A program made the position numbers and the translations under genes. A model generated the notes under the pieces. That model did no database searches and was not told the DNA's origin. It worked only from the letters and a program-made list of their open reading frames with translations. Shown here in pieces: positions 14,017 to 27,400 of a stretch of 64,000 bases of DNA; position 1 is the first letter of the stretch, and every line of letters begins with the position of its first letter. The stretch comes from Epiperipatus broadwayi (taxonomy: Eukaryota; Onychophora; Udeonychophora; Euonychophora; Peripatidae), in assembly GCA_028023455.1 (NCBI GenBank), contig JAQFVV010006729.1, positions 353,624 through 417,623 on the forward strand. The letters are read 5' to 3'.

Positions 14017-14400
14017 TCATTAAGCTCTCTTCAGCCATCCACCTATCTCATACAACCGATATACATGACCACACGTATGTGAAAAAGATAAATGATATTC
14101 AATACACGTATTTCATACGGAACCCCAGCACTCATCAATTGGTTAAGATCATCATCTCCCACCCACATATATGATCAGTGCTAAGTTTATATTAAGATAG
14201 CAAATATTAATATAAACCAAGCACTGGTTATATATATTATATATGGGAGATGATGATCTGGACCAATTGATGAGTACTGGTTCAGTACAAAATACATAAA
14301 TTGGAGATCATTTATCTTTTTCACATGTGTGTGGACATGTGTATCAGTTGTATGAGATAAAATGGATGGCTGAAGAGAGATTAAAGGTCTGTGTTTAAAT
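14017..14400. repeat. Two family B copies forming a 380-bp inverted repeat
   Basis: The left arm (about 14017-14192) is minus-oriented and the right arm (about 14205-14400) plus-oriented, separated by about 12 bp (GATAGCAAATATT region). Paired blocks include TTCAGCCATCC / GGATGGCTGAA, CATACAAC / GTTGTATG, AAAAAGATAAATGAT / ATCATTTATCTTTTT, TCATCAATTGGT / ACCAATTGATGA and GATCATCATCTCCCA / TGGGAGATGATGATC. The plus arm ends in a tRNA-like GGATGGCTGAAGAGAG then TGTTTAAATTCCC, a decayed box B. The arms differ at many positions, so it is an old structure. Confidence 0.85.
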
Positions 14401-17400
14401 TCCCTATGTTACATCTAGACTCCAGGTATATAAAATATATTTGTATTTAAATTAATCATTATTATATTTTCAAATAGTCCATTAAGAAATATGCTAAAAT
14501 TTTTCTGTATCCTTATAGTGTTATTTTTAACAGAGTTGGTTTATATCATCTTTGTTAACAACATTATTTAAGTTTCTGCCCTTGCAATAGGAGATCTAGG
14601 ATGCCAGATTTTACAAAATCTTATATTTGGAATCTTATTTGCAAAAGATTATCCAACTCACAAATAATAAACAACTGAAAATGGTCTTCTATAGTTGTAT
14701 TGATCTGATCAAAATTATCTAATAAGGGTACTCAAAATAAGATTGTGCATATATAAAAATATTTTTTGGGAAAGTACTTTATGGTAACATTTGATTTATT
14801 ACTTTATTTAAGAAAACGTTAGGCTAATATATTAATATTAGACCATTTAGACATTATCAAACTTATGTGTTTTATCTAACTTTTTGTATATCACAAGCAA
14901 GATTAATCAAAAGCAGAAAGAATTTTAGTTTTGCTCAATTCTTCTAATTAAAAATTAGTTTATGAAATTTGTGAACATATTCAATTTTATTGACTTTTTA
15001 CATTTTAAAACAAATTCTCCAAATGTTTCTAAAGGTACATTAGAAACTTTATTGTGTAAAATACATAATATTATGTTGAAATGTGTTACCAACAAAATCA
15101 TAAAAAGTTCAAACAACTAAATAACATTTTTTTAGAGTTTAATCTTTTATACTTTAGTACCTTTTTTTGTTCTAAAGAAAAATGTTTAGTAATAGCAAAT
15201 ATTTTTGGCATGATTATGGAAATATTTTTGATAGTGATGATTAATTTGATTTTACCTAAAGTCTTGCGAAAATCACCTTTATTCTAACATTACATAAAAT
15301 ATTCAATAAGGTTACTCCTCAGAAGTTTATAAAAAGTTTGAGCACTAAAAGTGCAATCCATCATGGATCAGAAGCACAACAGTCTGCTATTGTAATCACT
15401 GAACCACACTGTACAGACTATCATAACATTTATTATACTTTATAATCTTAATAATAGTCACTGTTAAAGTCAAAAACAGAGAAAATATTTTATTTTGTAA
15501 TTTATTAAGTTTCTACAATAGTTTATATGTTTCCAGTATAAAGATTGTAATATTAATTCATTGTAAATCACAACATTTCACAAAGGTTAATTTGCAAAAA
15601 AAAAAATAGTGGACTTAACCAGTGAGGAGAACAACAGCTTCATGCTCCCAAATCAAGATGCTTCAGATTGGCCTATATAAGTGGAAATTTGGATTAAATA
15701 TAAGATGGCCACTCTTATCTTTATAAAAGTTGCTATCTTGTGTTGGGGTTTGAGAGGTCCCACTATTGGCAAGATAAAGATATTGCTTGACTATTATAAA
15801 TTTTAAGGCACATTTGATACAGGTTAAAGTCTGTCTTTAAAAAGTATTTACATATATGTGCTTAATAAATAATTATAACTCTAAAACTACCTTAAGTTAT
15901 ATTTGTGTTTAAACTGAATACAAATCAATAAATTGTGGAAAATTTGTTACTTGACTATTATTAGATAATTAAAAGTAAAGTGGCAAGCTTGTTGTTTTAG
16001 TTTTGACTATATTTGAAAATATATTTGAAATAATTTTTTAAACATTTTGCTATTATGTTTTTAAGGGATTTAGGAAAAAAATGTTTACATTGTCAAAAAA
16101 TTAGATGCAGCATTCAATAATGTAGAAATGTTTGTTTTTGTTCAATGGATTATTGCCAGTTTATTCTTTCTGTATTTAAGATTTATTATTTAATGGGTAA
16201 AAAATTAATGATTCATTTTTATAAACTGAAAATATCTTAAATACATAGTTACAGTTCTGAGAGGTCATTCTTAAACATGTCAAATTTTTGATTTTTGAAA
16301 TAAAAACTTTTGGTGTTTTAAAAACTGTTGTGTAATCCTAACTGATTTATTAGTTTTTTATAAGATCACACAATGTTTGACAACTAAAAATGGCAGTTGA
16401 GCTTCATCTAAAACTTTTGAGCTGCCAAGTTTGTAATTTTACTATTATGTTAAATTATTATAGAACAAAGCATAAACTTATCCATAATAATTTAAATAAT
16501 GTCTGTTTTATCATAATATTTTTTTTTCTTTAAAGCATATAGTTTCTAAGAGTTGTGTTAAACTATAAAAAGTCTAATAGAATCTAACAGCAGGAAAAAA
16601 AATCACATTTCATACTACTTTGCTTAAAATTAATGAATTATTATTTTATATTATTATTTGCTTAATGAATTCATTATTCTAGATTTTTGCCTCAAAAATG
16701 AAATTAAAAAGTTGCATTTGAAAATAATAATCCAATAGATGGACTATTGACAATCTTTCTGAAATAATGCCACATTGTATCCAATAAAATGTAATATTTT
16801 TATTTAATGCAGAAATTGGAAATTTATGTATCATTTTTATAATTAAGAGTGCATTACTCATTTCAGCTTGATCTTATCACAACTATATACCAGTATAAAA
16901 ACTTACACTATGTTCTCCCATTATGCATGCATTTCATGAATATATAAAACATCAAATCTCCATGCTTGTGTTGACAGTTTAATATATTTTCATTATACCA
17001 TTTTATCAAAGACTGATTTTTATTTACTTTTAGAAACTTGTGGAGTTTGCCTGACTTTCTGTATTAGAGGATAGTTATGATATAGTGGAATTAAAATAAG
17101 AAATACATTCTGAAAATCCAAAAGAAGAGTATTTATATATAACTATTGTTTTTTATAATCTATGCATACATTTTAATTTAAATATAATTTATATAACTTA
17201 ATAGCTAATTTTTTTAAAAACTGATTTACAATATGAATATACTTTATTACATAGATTCTATTTATCTAATGATAATAATATATGGAGAAAGGGAGAATAT
17301 CTGAAGGTAGGATAGCTGTTATTTTTATTCCAATTGTGCTAAATTTTTATTGCTTTTGGACTTGAGTTATAAAAATTCTCTAATAGTCTCATATCATTAA

Positions 17401-19010
17401 TAATTATTGATTATCGATATAAAAAAGTTTGCATTATTGGATAACATGCTGAATTTCAGATCTAAATGCTTGATAAATACTACTAATAATGCAGCAATTT
17501 TCTTAAAAGAATACTTTCTTGATTATTTATTTATTTATTTTGTATGAAGAATAATCCCAAGATGGTAATTTTAAAACTTAATTACTCTTTATTAAGTATG
17601 ACTACATTTACATGTTCATATTAAAAGTAAAAGGAATCACATATTTAATATGAAAATATTTATGAAAATATTAAATCTGCAATATTTTAATCAAATTTAG
17701 AAAGTACAATTTTTTGTGGGCATGATTTTATTTTTAATTATAATGTCAGTTATGTTTTTTTTTTTTTTTTTTGTATAGTACTTTTAAAATCTTCATTAAG
17801 CAATTTAAATTCTATCTAAAAATTCTGTTATATCTGATATTTAATTACGGTTTATGTTTTATTTATTCATCTTTCATAATCTAGTATTGAATAATTTTCA
17901 TAGTTGTAATCAATAGTCACATTTTATACAAATTTTAATAGATCTCAGGGGTAAAAAACAATGTTTTAATTTGATTGATAAACTTAGAAAAGATAAATCT
18001 TTTTTCAATCAATTTAAATAATTTAACTGTGTTTAATTATTTTTCTTTACAACTTGTGCTTACCTAGTCTGTCATATGTACTGAAGCATATAACCACATT
18101 TAAAGTATTAGTAATATATACCTATATGTCATCCAAACAATACTAATACTGATGATAGAAAAAGCTAGTTGGATTCTATTTTTAAAGTGCAAATATGGAC
18201 AGTCTTTTTGCCTCTTAATATTAAAAAATCAACATACTTTATCTGAAATTTTTGCAAAGATCTATTTTTAAGAAGGGTACTAAGTGTATTGAATATTTTC
18301 AAGTAATTTTGTTCTCTTTTAAATAAGGATTTAAAATAAAGACTTGGTTTTTAGTTATTTTCACTTTAATTATTCCTTGATGTCGGAAATCATCTTAAAT
18401 CATCTTATCATAATTGTTTAAATAGATATAAGCAAAACATATAAAGAAAAGCTTTCATAAAATACGTTTTTAAAAGTGTGCACTTATAATTTTATAGATA
18501 TGTAATTGTTTTAAATTAAATGGAAATTATTGCCTGTTTACATGCTATCCAGGAATAATTCAAAAATTTTAAAATGGAGAACACAAATTGGAAGCTTTTT
18601 ATTATTAGAAATCATTCAATAGAAATTATTTGATGTATTTTATAACTATTTATTTAGATCATACTTTAATCATATATAATAGTTAAATAATTCATAAATA
18701 TATCTATAGACAGATTTATAGTGTATTTTATTACTGGAATTGATATATAAAAATAATGGCATACTCTCTCAATACAAAATGTTAAAAATAGTTCTAAACT
18801 AAAAAAAAAATATATATATAATAAACTCAAATATATCATATCATCTCAACAATAACAACATGAACAAAAGGCAGATAACAGTAAACAAATAAATTAAATT
18901 TTTTTTTATTGCTTTGGATAGTCTAATTACTTGTAAAAATTATATAGAATGAAGCTTTAATTATTATCGTATTTTTTATGTTCAGAAGTAATATCTATAT
19001 ATATATATAT
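14401..19010. other. Long AT-rich stretch without recognisable genes
   Basis: I examined this 4.6 kb for ORFs, tRNA-like boxes and repeats. Only simple A/T runs and a tetranucleotide patch near 17525 (ATTT)n are visible. Confidence 0.5.
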
Positions 19011-19012
19011 GG

Positions 19013-19146
19013 AAAGAGACCACGTGTAAAAGTGAAAATAAGAAATATGTTGGATTGATGTAGACAAAAAAAGCTAGATATATGAAGAAACAAAATTATA
19101 TAGGAGAGATTTTCATCTTATAACGAATAGATCAATAACAATTTAA
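19013..19146 (+). mobile_element. Decayed RTE-type LINE tail
   Basis: GGAAAGAGACCACGTGTAAA begins a reading RPRVKVKIRNMLD, then after a stop CRQKKLDI and further broken pieces ending ERFSSYNE. It aligns with the RTE end at 12.0 kb (RPHVRWINEIRKCLG ... WIELGETFILQ) but has three or more stops. Much older than the 12-kb copy. Confidence 0.5.
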
Positions 19147-22100
19147 TATAGTAATGATATTAAATCAATATAGAGAAAAATAATTGAATTACTATTATAA
19201 ATAATCAAATATTAATTAGTATGTAAAATTTATATTTTATAGGTAATAATTTGTTGTTTTAAAAAATACTTTAAATATTATATTTAATATTACTCATTAT
19301 TTCTGTTAATCATTTGAGATAAGTAAAATACATATATTTCTGTTTTATTAACATCTAATTAAAACTAAATGATATTAATCAAGATTACATTGTTATTATA
19401 ATTTCAACTTAATCCGTTGTAAAAAATTTAAAAATATGTATGCGTGTTAACCCTTAAGGGTTGTAGGGTAAATTAATATAAAAACAATATAAATTATCTA
19501 ATAATTTTTAATTTCTTCGAAGTTTTTGTGTAGATTAAAGAAAACCATAAAATATTTAAATATTTATTATATTAATTTCAGTTCAGATATAAGAAATTTT
19601 TTATTCATCTATTAATAAGTGATTCTAGAAGAATACTTCTGTTTTTCAAAATAATTTAAATCAATATAAGATAGTTGGTTTTTTTTTCATATGTCATAGC
19701 ATCGGCCGGGAGGCGAACCCACAACTGTCTGCAACCAACTACTTGATTCTCTTGACATTATTTTAATAATAAAGCTTTCTGAAATGGTTTATATTTTGTT
19801 TCATTATTGAAATTCTTTAGTTTTTATTCTGCTTATTAATTTATTCGATCGTTATTTTATTGTATTACCAAATATAAGTTTTTTTTTTTATAATTGTAAT
19901 TTCTCTTAAGAAAAAAAACTCTCTCAATACTGTAAGATTTATTTTAATTTTAATGTCTATATCTGCAATATTATTTTATAAATACAGTAATTATGTATAT
20001 TTGTTATTACATCATTTCATACTATCAGTTATAATTTATTAATTAAAGCTAATATTTTTAGTATAGTTTAGATGGGGAAAGAAAATATTTTCCTTAAAAG
20101 ACATCTTAGAAAGATATGATTTTAAAAACAGTGTTAATTAAGAATAAGTAAAAAATAGTTTAAAGTTTCAGAAAGAGCTTTTTCATATTTAGTGCAAGGA
20201 CAGGAGCTTTGGATATTGACAAAAATAAAATAAAAATTTGAATTGTAAACTAAGTTTAAGAAAAAAAATGGGGAAAGAGTAATGGATATTTATGTTTGAA
20301 TTGTAGAAAGTTGAAAAATAATTAAAATAAATTGTTTAAAAAGTGAAATAAACAACCACATAAAAATGAAAATAATAAAAGATGCAAAGATTTTGATTGT
20401 TTATTTGATTTTATTTAGGTCTTAATAAGAAAAATGGAGAATATAGAATATTGGAGCTAAAAAACAACTTTTGTAAAATGATATAAAAGAAAAAACTAAA
20501 ATGTACAGTATGAAGAAAATGATATTGTTATTGCTGATTGGAAATGGAAAACAATAGGATTAAATAGATGACTATATGTAGTGTTATAACTTAACAAATA
20601 AGGATTTTTAGCATATAGTCTATGAATAAATTTTTTGATTTCATTAAGAATAATTTATATCACATTATATGATAAGTTTCTATCTCAGTGCTTAAATGCA
20701 CTTCTAAAATTGAAAAGAGTTGTTGTTACTATTTCTTAATATTGCTCAGGAAAGGTAGAAATTTTTTATAATTATCAATACTTAATAATAATGAGAAGAA
20801 GAAGAAGAAAGAAGAAAAAGAGAAGGAGAAGAAGATTTTTAATAAAATATATTATAATGGGTGTCAAAAATATAATGGTTGTATATCTTCTTACCATGAT
20901 CATGATCTGGGCTGAAATATGAATTTTTATGTCTTTTAGATTTTATTCAAGTTTAGGACTTTTTTTTCAAATATTCATCTTCCAGCTAATCTTGATACTG
21001 CCCAATATCGAGTATCTATTTATAACTAAGTGATAAATTAGAGATGTAAAAACATTCATGGCCTCATTATGACCCATTTGTGCACAATGTCTTTTACTTC
21101 AGTATTATTCTATGATGATCTGGTAAAGATGTTTTTGTCTTGCATTGGGCTATTTAAAGACAATTTTTATTTTTTTACTTACATATACACAGTTTACATT
21201 TAAATGTAAAACAGTGCCATGTAAATGTAGAGATTCAAAAGTTAGCTAATATTTTATACAAGTGAGGCAACTTCACTTATGTCTGATAAAATCAATAAGA
21301 TGCATGCAGACATACATAGACAACATGATCATGTTGTTCACAAAACAATTATGCATGTCTAGAAAAATTATGAATTTTTGTTGAAAATGCTGTATCTTAT
21401 ATTATCTGACAATATTTTTATCCTTTGAAGATATTAAAAGCCATGATTTTATCAGTTTAGTTGGTAATAAAAGTTTTGAGCTTAAGAAATTTAAACTTCT
21501 GATTTAAACATTATTTGATAGTTTGTCAGTGTGACAAAGATTATGTAATGATAGTCATAAAGCACAAGTTAATCTCTTTCAGTCTTCAGTTCACAATCTA
21601 ACTGCAATTGAGATATCATTTGTTATCACTATAACTCACTATACTAATCAGTGCAAGCTGATGACTGATTGCACTTTTTTTATATCAACTGCTTGTGATT
21701 TCTTTGCTATCATACCATTATGTATTTGATACATATTTGTCTTAAAAGTAGTAATCCACTCTATTTATTTTACTCGACAGCCACATACTGGATTGTTAAG
21801 TAATCAGATAACACTAAATAGTAGTGCTTTGAAAATATCCAGACTATTTTTTTTTGGAATATAAGTATCTGCTGAAGAAATTGTTGATATAGTTTTCTGT
21901 TTTTTTTTTAAATTTCATATTGATATTAGCATACTGCTTTAGCAACACAAAGAACAATCTATTAGATAAATATTTTGAATTCTGATTGATTTTTAACTTT
22001 TGTTTATTTCACTCATAAGTACCTGTAATAATTTTCAGAATTTGAATGTATTAATTTGTATAACTATATAATCTTGATTAGAGCAATATCTTCATTAAAT

Positions 22101-22935
22101 TATTAATACTTATATGCAAATGATATGGAGTTCCAAAAAACTTAAATTTCTTTCAATAGAATTATGATTTTTTGAATTTTAAATAGCTAAGTCATAGCCA
22201 ATAGATAACTATTTAGTAATGAATCATAAATATGTAATTTTTGATTAACTTAAAATAAGCACGAACGCTACTCAATTCCTAATCACCTGAATTAGAAAAC
22301 CTCAGGAGTACTACCTCTTTTTCATTGTTTTTATATGAGGAACTGGTGAGAACGTTTTTGCCCAGTAGTAAGATATTTTAAAAGCTGTATATTTTTTATG
22401 TCAATAAAATTAATGAGTGATGTTGTGCTTAAACAACGAAGAAATTTAAAAAAATGACTTCTTATTTGTTAAACTATTTTATTATTATCTCAATAAAATG
22501 AATATGACAGTTTAACAATGACGAAGAAAAAAGATGATTATTTTTGTCAAAATTTTGGTTAGAAATTTTCATTTATTACTCACTATTTACACATTAGTTA
22601 AAAGTTATTGGATACCCATTTATAGACCAATAATTTGAATTATTAGCTAAGATAATTATGAGCCAATTACCTGAGTGTGTGCTTTAAAATGTTATACGTA
22701 TATACGATTTTAGAAGTCATATTGATTAGTGGTAGTATATTTTTTTGTTATGATCTGGTTTAATTGAAACCTTGAAATTTTTTTAGATTTTGATCAGGTC
22801 TAAGATTTATTTCCAGAAATTTTTATACAATAACAAATCCATTTACTTACCCAAGATTTTTAACTAAATGGGTTCTTAGCAATAGGTTAAAATAAAATCT
22901 GAAAACTACTAAAACCATCATAACAATGGTGAAGT
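19147..22935. other. AT-rich stretch with a SINE fragment and a GAA-rich patch
   Basis: Besides the SINE fragment at 19688-19746 there is a polypurine GAA/GAAG patch at 20794-20836 and a perfect 16-bp palindrome CAACATGATCATGTTG near 21322. No coding or RNA gene recognised. Confidence 0.5.
19688..19746 (-). mobile_element. SINE family C, 5'-truncated copy
   Basis: Minus strand: GTTGGTTGCAGACAGTTGTG, box B GGGTTCGCCTCCCGG, then CCGATGCTATGACATATG and an A-rich tail. Nearly identical to the 9.85-kb copy over this part; the box A half is missing. Confidence 0.75.
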
Positions 22936-23205
22936 TAAACTCTCCATAGAGTAACACCACTCTGTGCAAGTCAGAGTAATCAATGGATGCAAGAAAGTTT
23001 GTTCACAAAATCCCTATCTAGTGCATATTTATGCAACATTCCCAGACTAGTTTCTACCTTGTGGCTTTCATCAGTGAAGAGCTTTGGATCCAAGAGCACT
23101 GCACCTAGATCTTAGGATCTAATGTAACCCTCCAGTATCCACCTTTTACCTTATTAGCTAACTATAAAGCATTGAGTCCAAAATGAAAACACAATAATGT
23201 TTACA
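22936..23205 (+). repeat. Dispersed repeat family A, copy 1 (arm of foldback)
   Basis: Begins ACTCTCCATAGAGTAACACC and runs through AATCAATGGATGCAAGAA, ATAAAATCCCTATCTAGTGC, CCAGACTAGTTTCTACCTTG, and ends near AAAACACAATAATGTTT. The reverse complement of 23043-23081 carries a hammerhead-like core (CTGATGA...GAAAC...GTC). It pairs with copy 2 to form a large hairpin with a 35-bp loop. Confidence 0.9.
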
Positions 23206-23240
23206 ATTGAAGTTTATTAGCTTGTATAGTCATACAGAAA

Positions 23241-23505
23241 ACATTATTGTGTTTTCATTTTACTTAAAGCTTCATAGTTAGCTAATAAGATAAAAGATGA
23301 CTGCTGGAAGATTGCATTAAATCCTAAGATCTAAATGCAGTGCTCTCAGATCCAAGGCTCCTCACTGATGAAATCCACAAGCTAGAAACTAGTCTGGTGA
23401 TATTGAATGAGTAAACACTAGACAGGGATTTTATGCACAACCCTTCTTGCATCCATTAGTTACTCTGGCTTGCTCTGAGTGGTGCTACTGTATGGAGAGT
23501 TTAGA
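23241..23505 (-). repeat. Dispersed repeat family A, copy 2 (other arm of foldback)
   Basis: Inverted relative to copy 1, starting AAACATTATTGTGTTTTCAT and ending at ATGGAGAGTTT. The plus strand at 23365-23394 shows CTGATGA, a 13-base segment, GAAAC, TA, GTC in that order. Some differences from copy 1 show the two arms are not a fresh duplication. Confidence 0.9.
23365..23397 (+). ncRNA. Hammerhead-ribozyme-like motif in repeat family A
   Basis: Core bases fall in hammerhead order: CTGATGA (23365-23371), stem-II region AATCCACAAGCTA, GAAAC (23385-23389), TA, GTC (23392-23394) then TGG. TCA before CTGATGA can pair with TGG after GTC (short stem I); C and G flank TA as a one-pair stem III. In the family consensus stem II is AGC-CACAA-GCT with an A-A mismatch next to the core; this copy carries ATC, which weakens it. 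Very short stem III is known in hammerheads of retroelements such as Penelope-like elements and retrozymes. Candidate only. Confidence 0.4.
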
Positions 23506-23690
23506 CTCCGTGTAAACAGTATATGTATGCATAAAGAATGGTGTACATGTGATGTTTAGTAATTTAATACCAATCCTGCTCAATAGGATTATTGTGACTG
23601 TTGTTATTAAAGAACCAAAGACTCCAAAAAGTAATAATACTGAACGGAGTTCAGATCTATATGACTATATAAGATAATGAGCTTGAATTG

Positions 23691-23943
23691 AAAACATTAC
23701 TGTATTTTCATTTTGGACTCAAAGCTTTATAGTTAGCTAATATGATAAAAAGTGGCTGCTGAAGGGTTGCATTAGATTCTAAGATCTAGGTGCAGTGCTC
23801 TTCACTGAAGAAAGCCATTAGCTAGAAACTAGTTTGGTAATATTGGATGGAGTAGGCACTAGATAAAGATTTTATGCACAGACTTGCTTGCATCCATTAA
23901 TTAGTCTGGCTTGAACTGAGTGGCATTATTATACGGAGAGTTT
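23691..23943 (-). repeat. Dispersed repeat family A, copy 3
   Basis: Same orientation as copy 2, from AAAACATTACTGTATTTTCA to ACGGAGAGTTT, with a small deletion between the TTAGATTCTAAGATCTAGG part and the hammerhead-like part. CTGAAGA replaces CTGATGA and GTT replaces GTC, so this copy is expected to be inactive. Confidence 0.85.
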
Positions 23944-23944
23944 A

Positions 23945-24450
23945 CCCTCTATATAAACAGCTTGTGTGAGTATAAAAAATGGTGATCATGTGATATTTAG
24001 TGGTTAAATTGCAAGGTCTGGTCAATAATTATTTTTCTCACCTTTTCACTGAGGTAGAGTTATTTAAGAGGCCCTATTTCTGGAATGCTATATTTAAAGA
24101 CTATTTTTTATATGAGATTTTACTTGAGTTAAATAGAGATCATACTTTAGCATAATTTGGTTTTAATTACATGATGAGACACCAATTAATATCAAAATAA
24201 TCAAACATATTTTTATCATTAACCCAATGATTGAAAAGGTTGATTCACTATTAAAAATGGCAAATTAGTGAAAGTTATGGATTGTTACCAGATTAGAAAA
24301 ACTTGCTTAGCCTCAGGAATTAATTTTTAATTAGTAGTAATAGATAATTTCTTAGTAACATGAAAAGTTAAATTTTATCTCTATTTAATGTATATTACCT
24401 TCTCATTTCTATTCATTATTATAATAATCCATATAAACACTTACTTCAAC
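23945..24450. other. AT-rich non-coding stretch
   Basis: No gene or repeat recognised. Confidence 0.6.
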
Positions 24451-24462
24451 ATATATATATAT

Positions 24463-24490
24463 TGTAACGATATATAAATATGTCGTTACA
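24463..24490. repeat. Terminal hairpin of the palindrome, left end
   Basis: TGTAACGA at 24463-24470 is the reverse complement of TCGTTACA at 24483-24490, with a TATATAAATATG loop. The mirror copy is at 28616-28643. A subterminal hairpin of this kind may be a recognition site for the mobilising enzyme; this is inference. Confidence 0.85.
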
Positions 24491-27400
24491 TTTATTTAAA
24501 ATAAAAACTTTCAAGTTCGCATATAAAAATAAGTGTATTAAAAATAAAAGTAAAAAAAACTAAACGCTAAAATTAAAAACGTTTGTTATACGTATATATA
24601 TTCGCACAGATGCTAAACTGTAAAAATATTTTTTTTAATAAATAAAAAAAAGGTATTTGAATGTATTTTTTATAAAAAAAAGATTTATAAAAATATTTTA
24701 ATAAAAAAATAATGTAAGTTAAAGTAAAAACAGGTATTAATTAATTCCTGTAATCTGTAAATGGAAATGATGTTTATTAATTATCTAAAAGCTGTGTAAT
24801 TAAAAAGTCAGATGAAAAGTTAGATAAGAGAAGAAAGAAATTTTAGCTTGACCAATGGAAGCACTAAGCCTTGGCTCGGACCCTAATGAAAGTGATAGAC
24901 TAGTGACGTTTTGTTCATTGAATCCTGGTGGATAATATAAAAAGGGAAATACAGTTTTTTCGGACAGTTCCAGCGTTTGTGTTTGAGAGATGAGGTATGA
25001 CGCACATACCACACTCTCTATTAAAAAAAAAAAAAAAATGAAAAGACTGTGATACTTTGAACCAGCTATTGCCATCTCCAGAACATTCCCTTCCAACGGA
25101 GGCGTCGCGGGAATTAATAAAAGCAGAAACCTGGACTCTTCTACCATAAGCTATCTGAAATGAACAATTGTTAAAATCAATCAAGAACTTTCGTCAAGTT
25201 TTACAAACTGATAAACAAGCCAACTGAAATGTTAAAACGGACTCTTATCTGACTTTTGTAAGTCTTTAAATCAAATTAATAATGTTTAATTTTATATGTT
25301 TTCCGATTGATAAACATCATTTCAAATTTTTTTTTTTTTTCTTATTGTAAAGATTGGTTAAATGTATGAAATTTAAGTTGTTTATAGACGCTTGCATGGA
25401 TTCGTTTGCGGTTAATTATATTTTGGTTTTCATATTTGATCAAAATATATAGACATTCGATAAATAATGATACCTTACGGTGAGTATCTAAAATGTATTT
25501 ATTCGGATGTCTTTTAAGTTATTGGTGACAACGCAAGTATCTTATGGTGAATACTATTGGGTTACTTATAAGTTTCCCTCTGCGATTGTCGGTATCAATA
25601 ATTTTGTATTTTGATCGTTTATGTTTATTTTGAAATGTTTTTGACCGTGGAATCTATGTAATCGATCTATACCCAACATTTTTAAACAAATCTGTGCGAA
25701 CGTATTTAAATGTTAAAATTAAGTCGGGCGTGAATGGCTATATAGTTTGTAAAGTTATATTAAGGGAGGGTAATCTTAGGTTATTCATTTCGTAGTTGAA
25801 TTGGTTCAATGGATTGGATATATTTGTGTAATTAGTCGATGTAGTATGAGGTCCGCTACGGGCAGGATTATAGATATACGCCACACACCCTCTGTTTGCC
25901 TATGGATGGGTTTGTAAGTCGGCAGAAGACCGCAGTCCATTCCTATGGAGTTTTTTGTTTATTGATCTACTTGCCAACAGATGTCACATTCCTGTTGGTG
26001 GAGAGTCAATCTCTTCTCTATTTCTACTTATTGTTCAGATGTACATTCCTGACAATATAGTATTTTGTGTTGTCGTATCATGCTACATTGAATACATGAA
26101 TGTATCAGATGGATTGGCACCAGTTGATTGCGAAATTTGTTGCCTAAGGTTAAATCAGGGAAGAATATTTTCCTTTCAAATGCAGACCTATGTAGTCCAT
26201 TCATACTCGACCCTCTAAATAAATAGTAAACTCATTATTTGCAATCTACTTAAATTTAGAATTAAAGATCAAGATAAAATTATAAACGTTAAATTTATTC
26301 CTCAAAATTTAAATATTATTTTATATGTGCGTAAATAAATACTTTTATGTGTTAATTTCTGGCAGTGGCTTTTATTATTTTATATTTAAGATATAAAATT
26401 TATAGATTTTTATCTCTGCGTCTCCGCTGAGCTAGTGACTTGGGCTAACGGTCGGAATATTTAAAGAAAGTGGAATCTTAGCAGCGCGTATCTGCCTACT
26501 TTATAAATTTTTCTAGGCTCAAATGCCTAGATGGCGCCCTTGTATTGCAGATATTGTTTTTGCGGTTAGATTCGATCTTCACTTTCAGGCATTTGAGCCT
26601 AGAAAAATTTATAAAGTAGGCAGATACGCGCTGTTAAGATTCCACTTTCTTTAAATATTCCGACCGTTAGCCCAAGTCACTAGCTCAGCGGAGACGCAGA
26701 GATAAAAATCTATAAATTTTATATCTTAAATATAAAATAATAAAAGCCACTGCCAGAAATTAACACGTAAAAATATTTATTTACGCACATATAAAATAAT
26801 ATTTAAATTTTGAGGAATAAATTTAACGTTTATAATTTTATCTTGATCTTTAATTCTAAATTTAAGTAGATTGCAAATAATGAGTTTACTATTTATTTAG
26901 AGGGTCAAGTATGAATGGACTACATAGGTCTGCATTTGAAAGGAAAATATTCTTCCCTGATTTAACCTTAGGCAACAAATTTCGCAATCAACTGGCGCCA
27001 ATCCATCTGATACATTCATGTATTCAATGTAGCATGATACGACAACACAAAATACTATATTGTCAGGAATGTACATCTGAACAATAAGTAGAAATAGAGA
27101 AGAGATTGACTCTCCACCAACAGGAATGTGACATCTGTTGGCAAGTAGATCAATAAACAAAAAACTCCATAGGAATGGACTGCGGTCTTCTGCCGACTTA
27201 CAAACCCATCCATAGGCAAACAGAGGGTGTGTGGCGTATATCTATAATCCTGCCCGTAGCGGACCTCATACTACATCGACTAATTACACAAATATATCCA
27301 ATCCATTGAACCAATTCAACTACGAAATGAATAACCTAAGATTACCCTCCCTTAATATAACTTTACAAACTATATAGCCATTCACGCCCGACTTAATTTT

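Noticed and set aside
24800-25184. ORFs of 115 and 89 codons and mirror ORFs at 27927-28306
   Set aside because: Low-complexity Ser/Leu/Phe translation, frame altered by poly-A length differences between arms; no family seen.
25955-26218. 87-codon ORF, and its mirror at 26897-27160
   Set aside because: No recognisable domain or splice context. It is duplicated only because the palindrome arms are. Could be revisited if transcripts exist.
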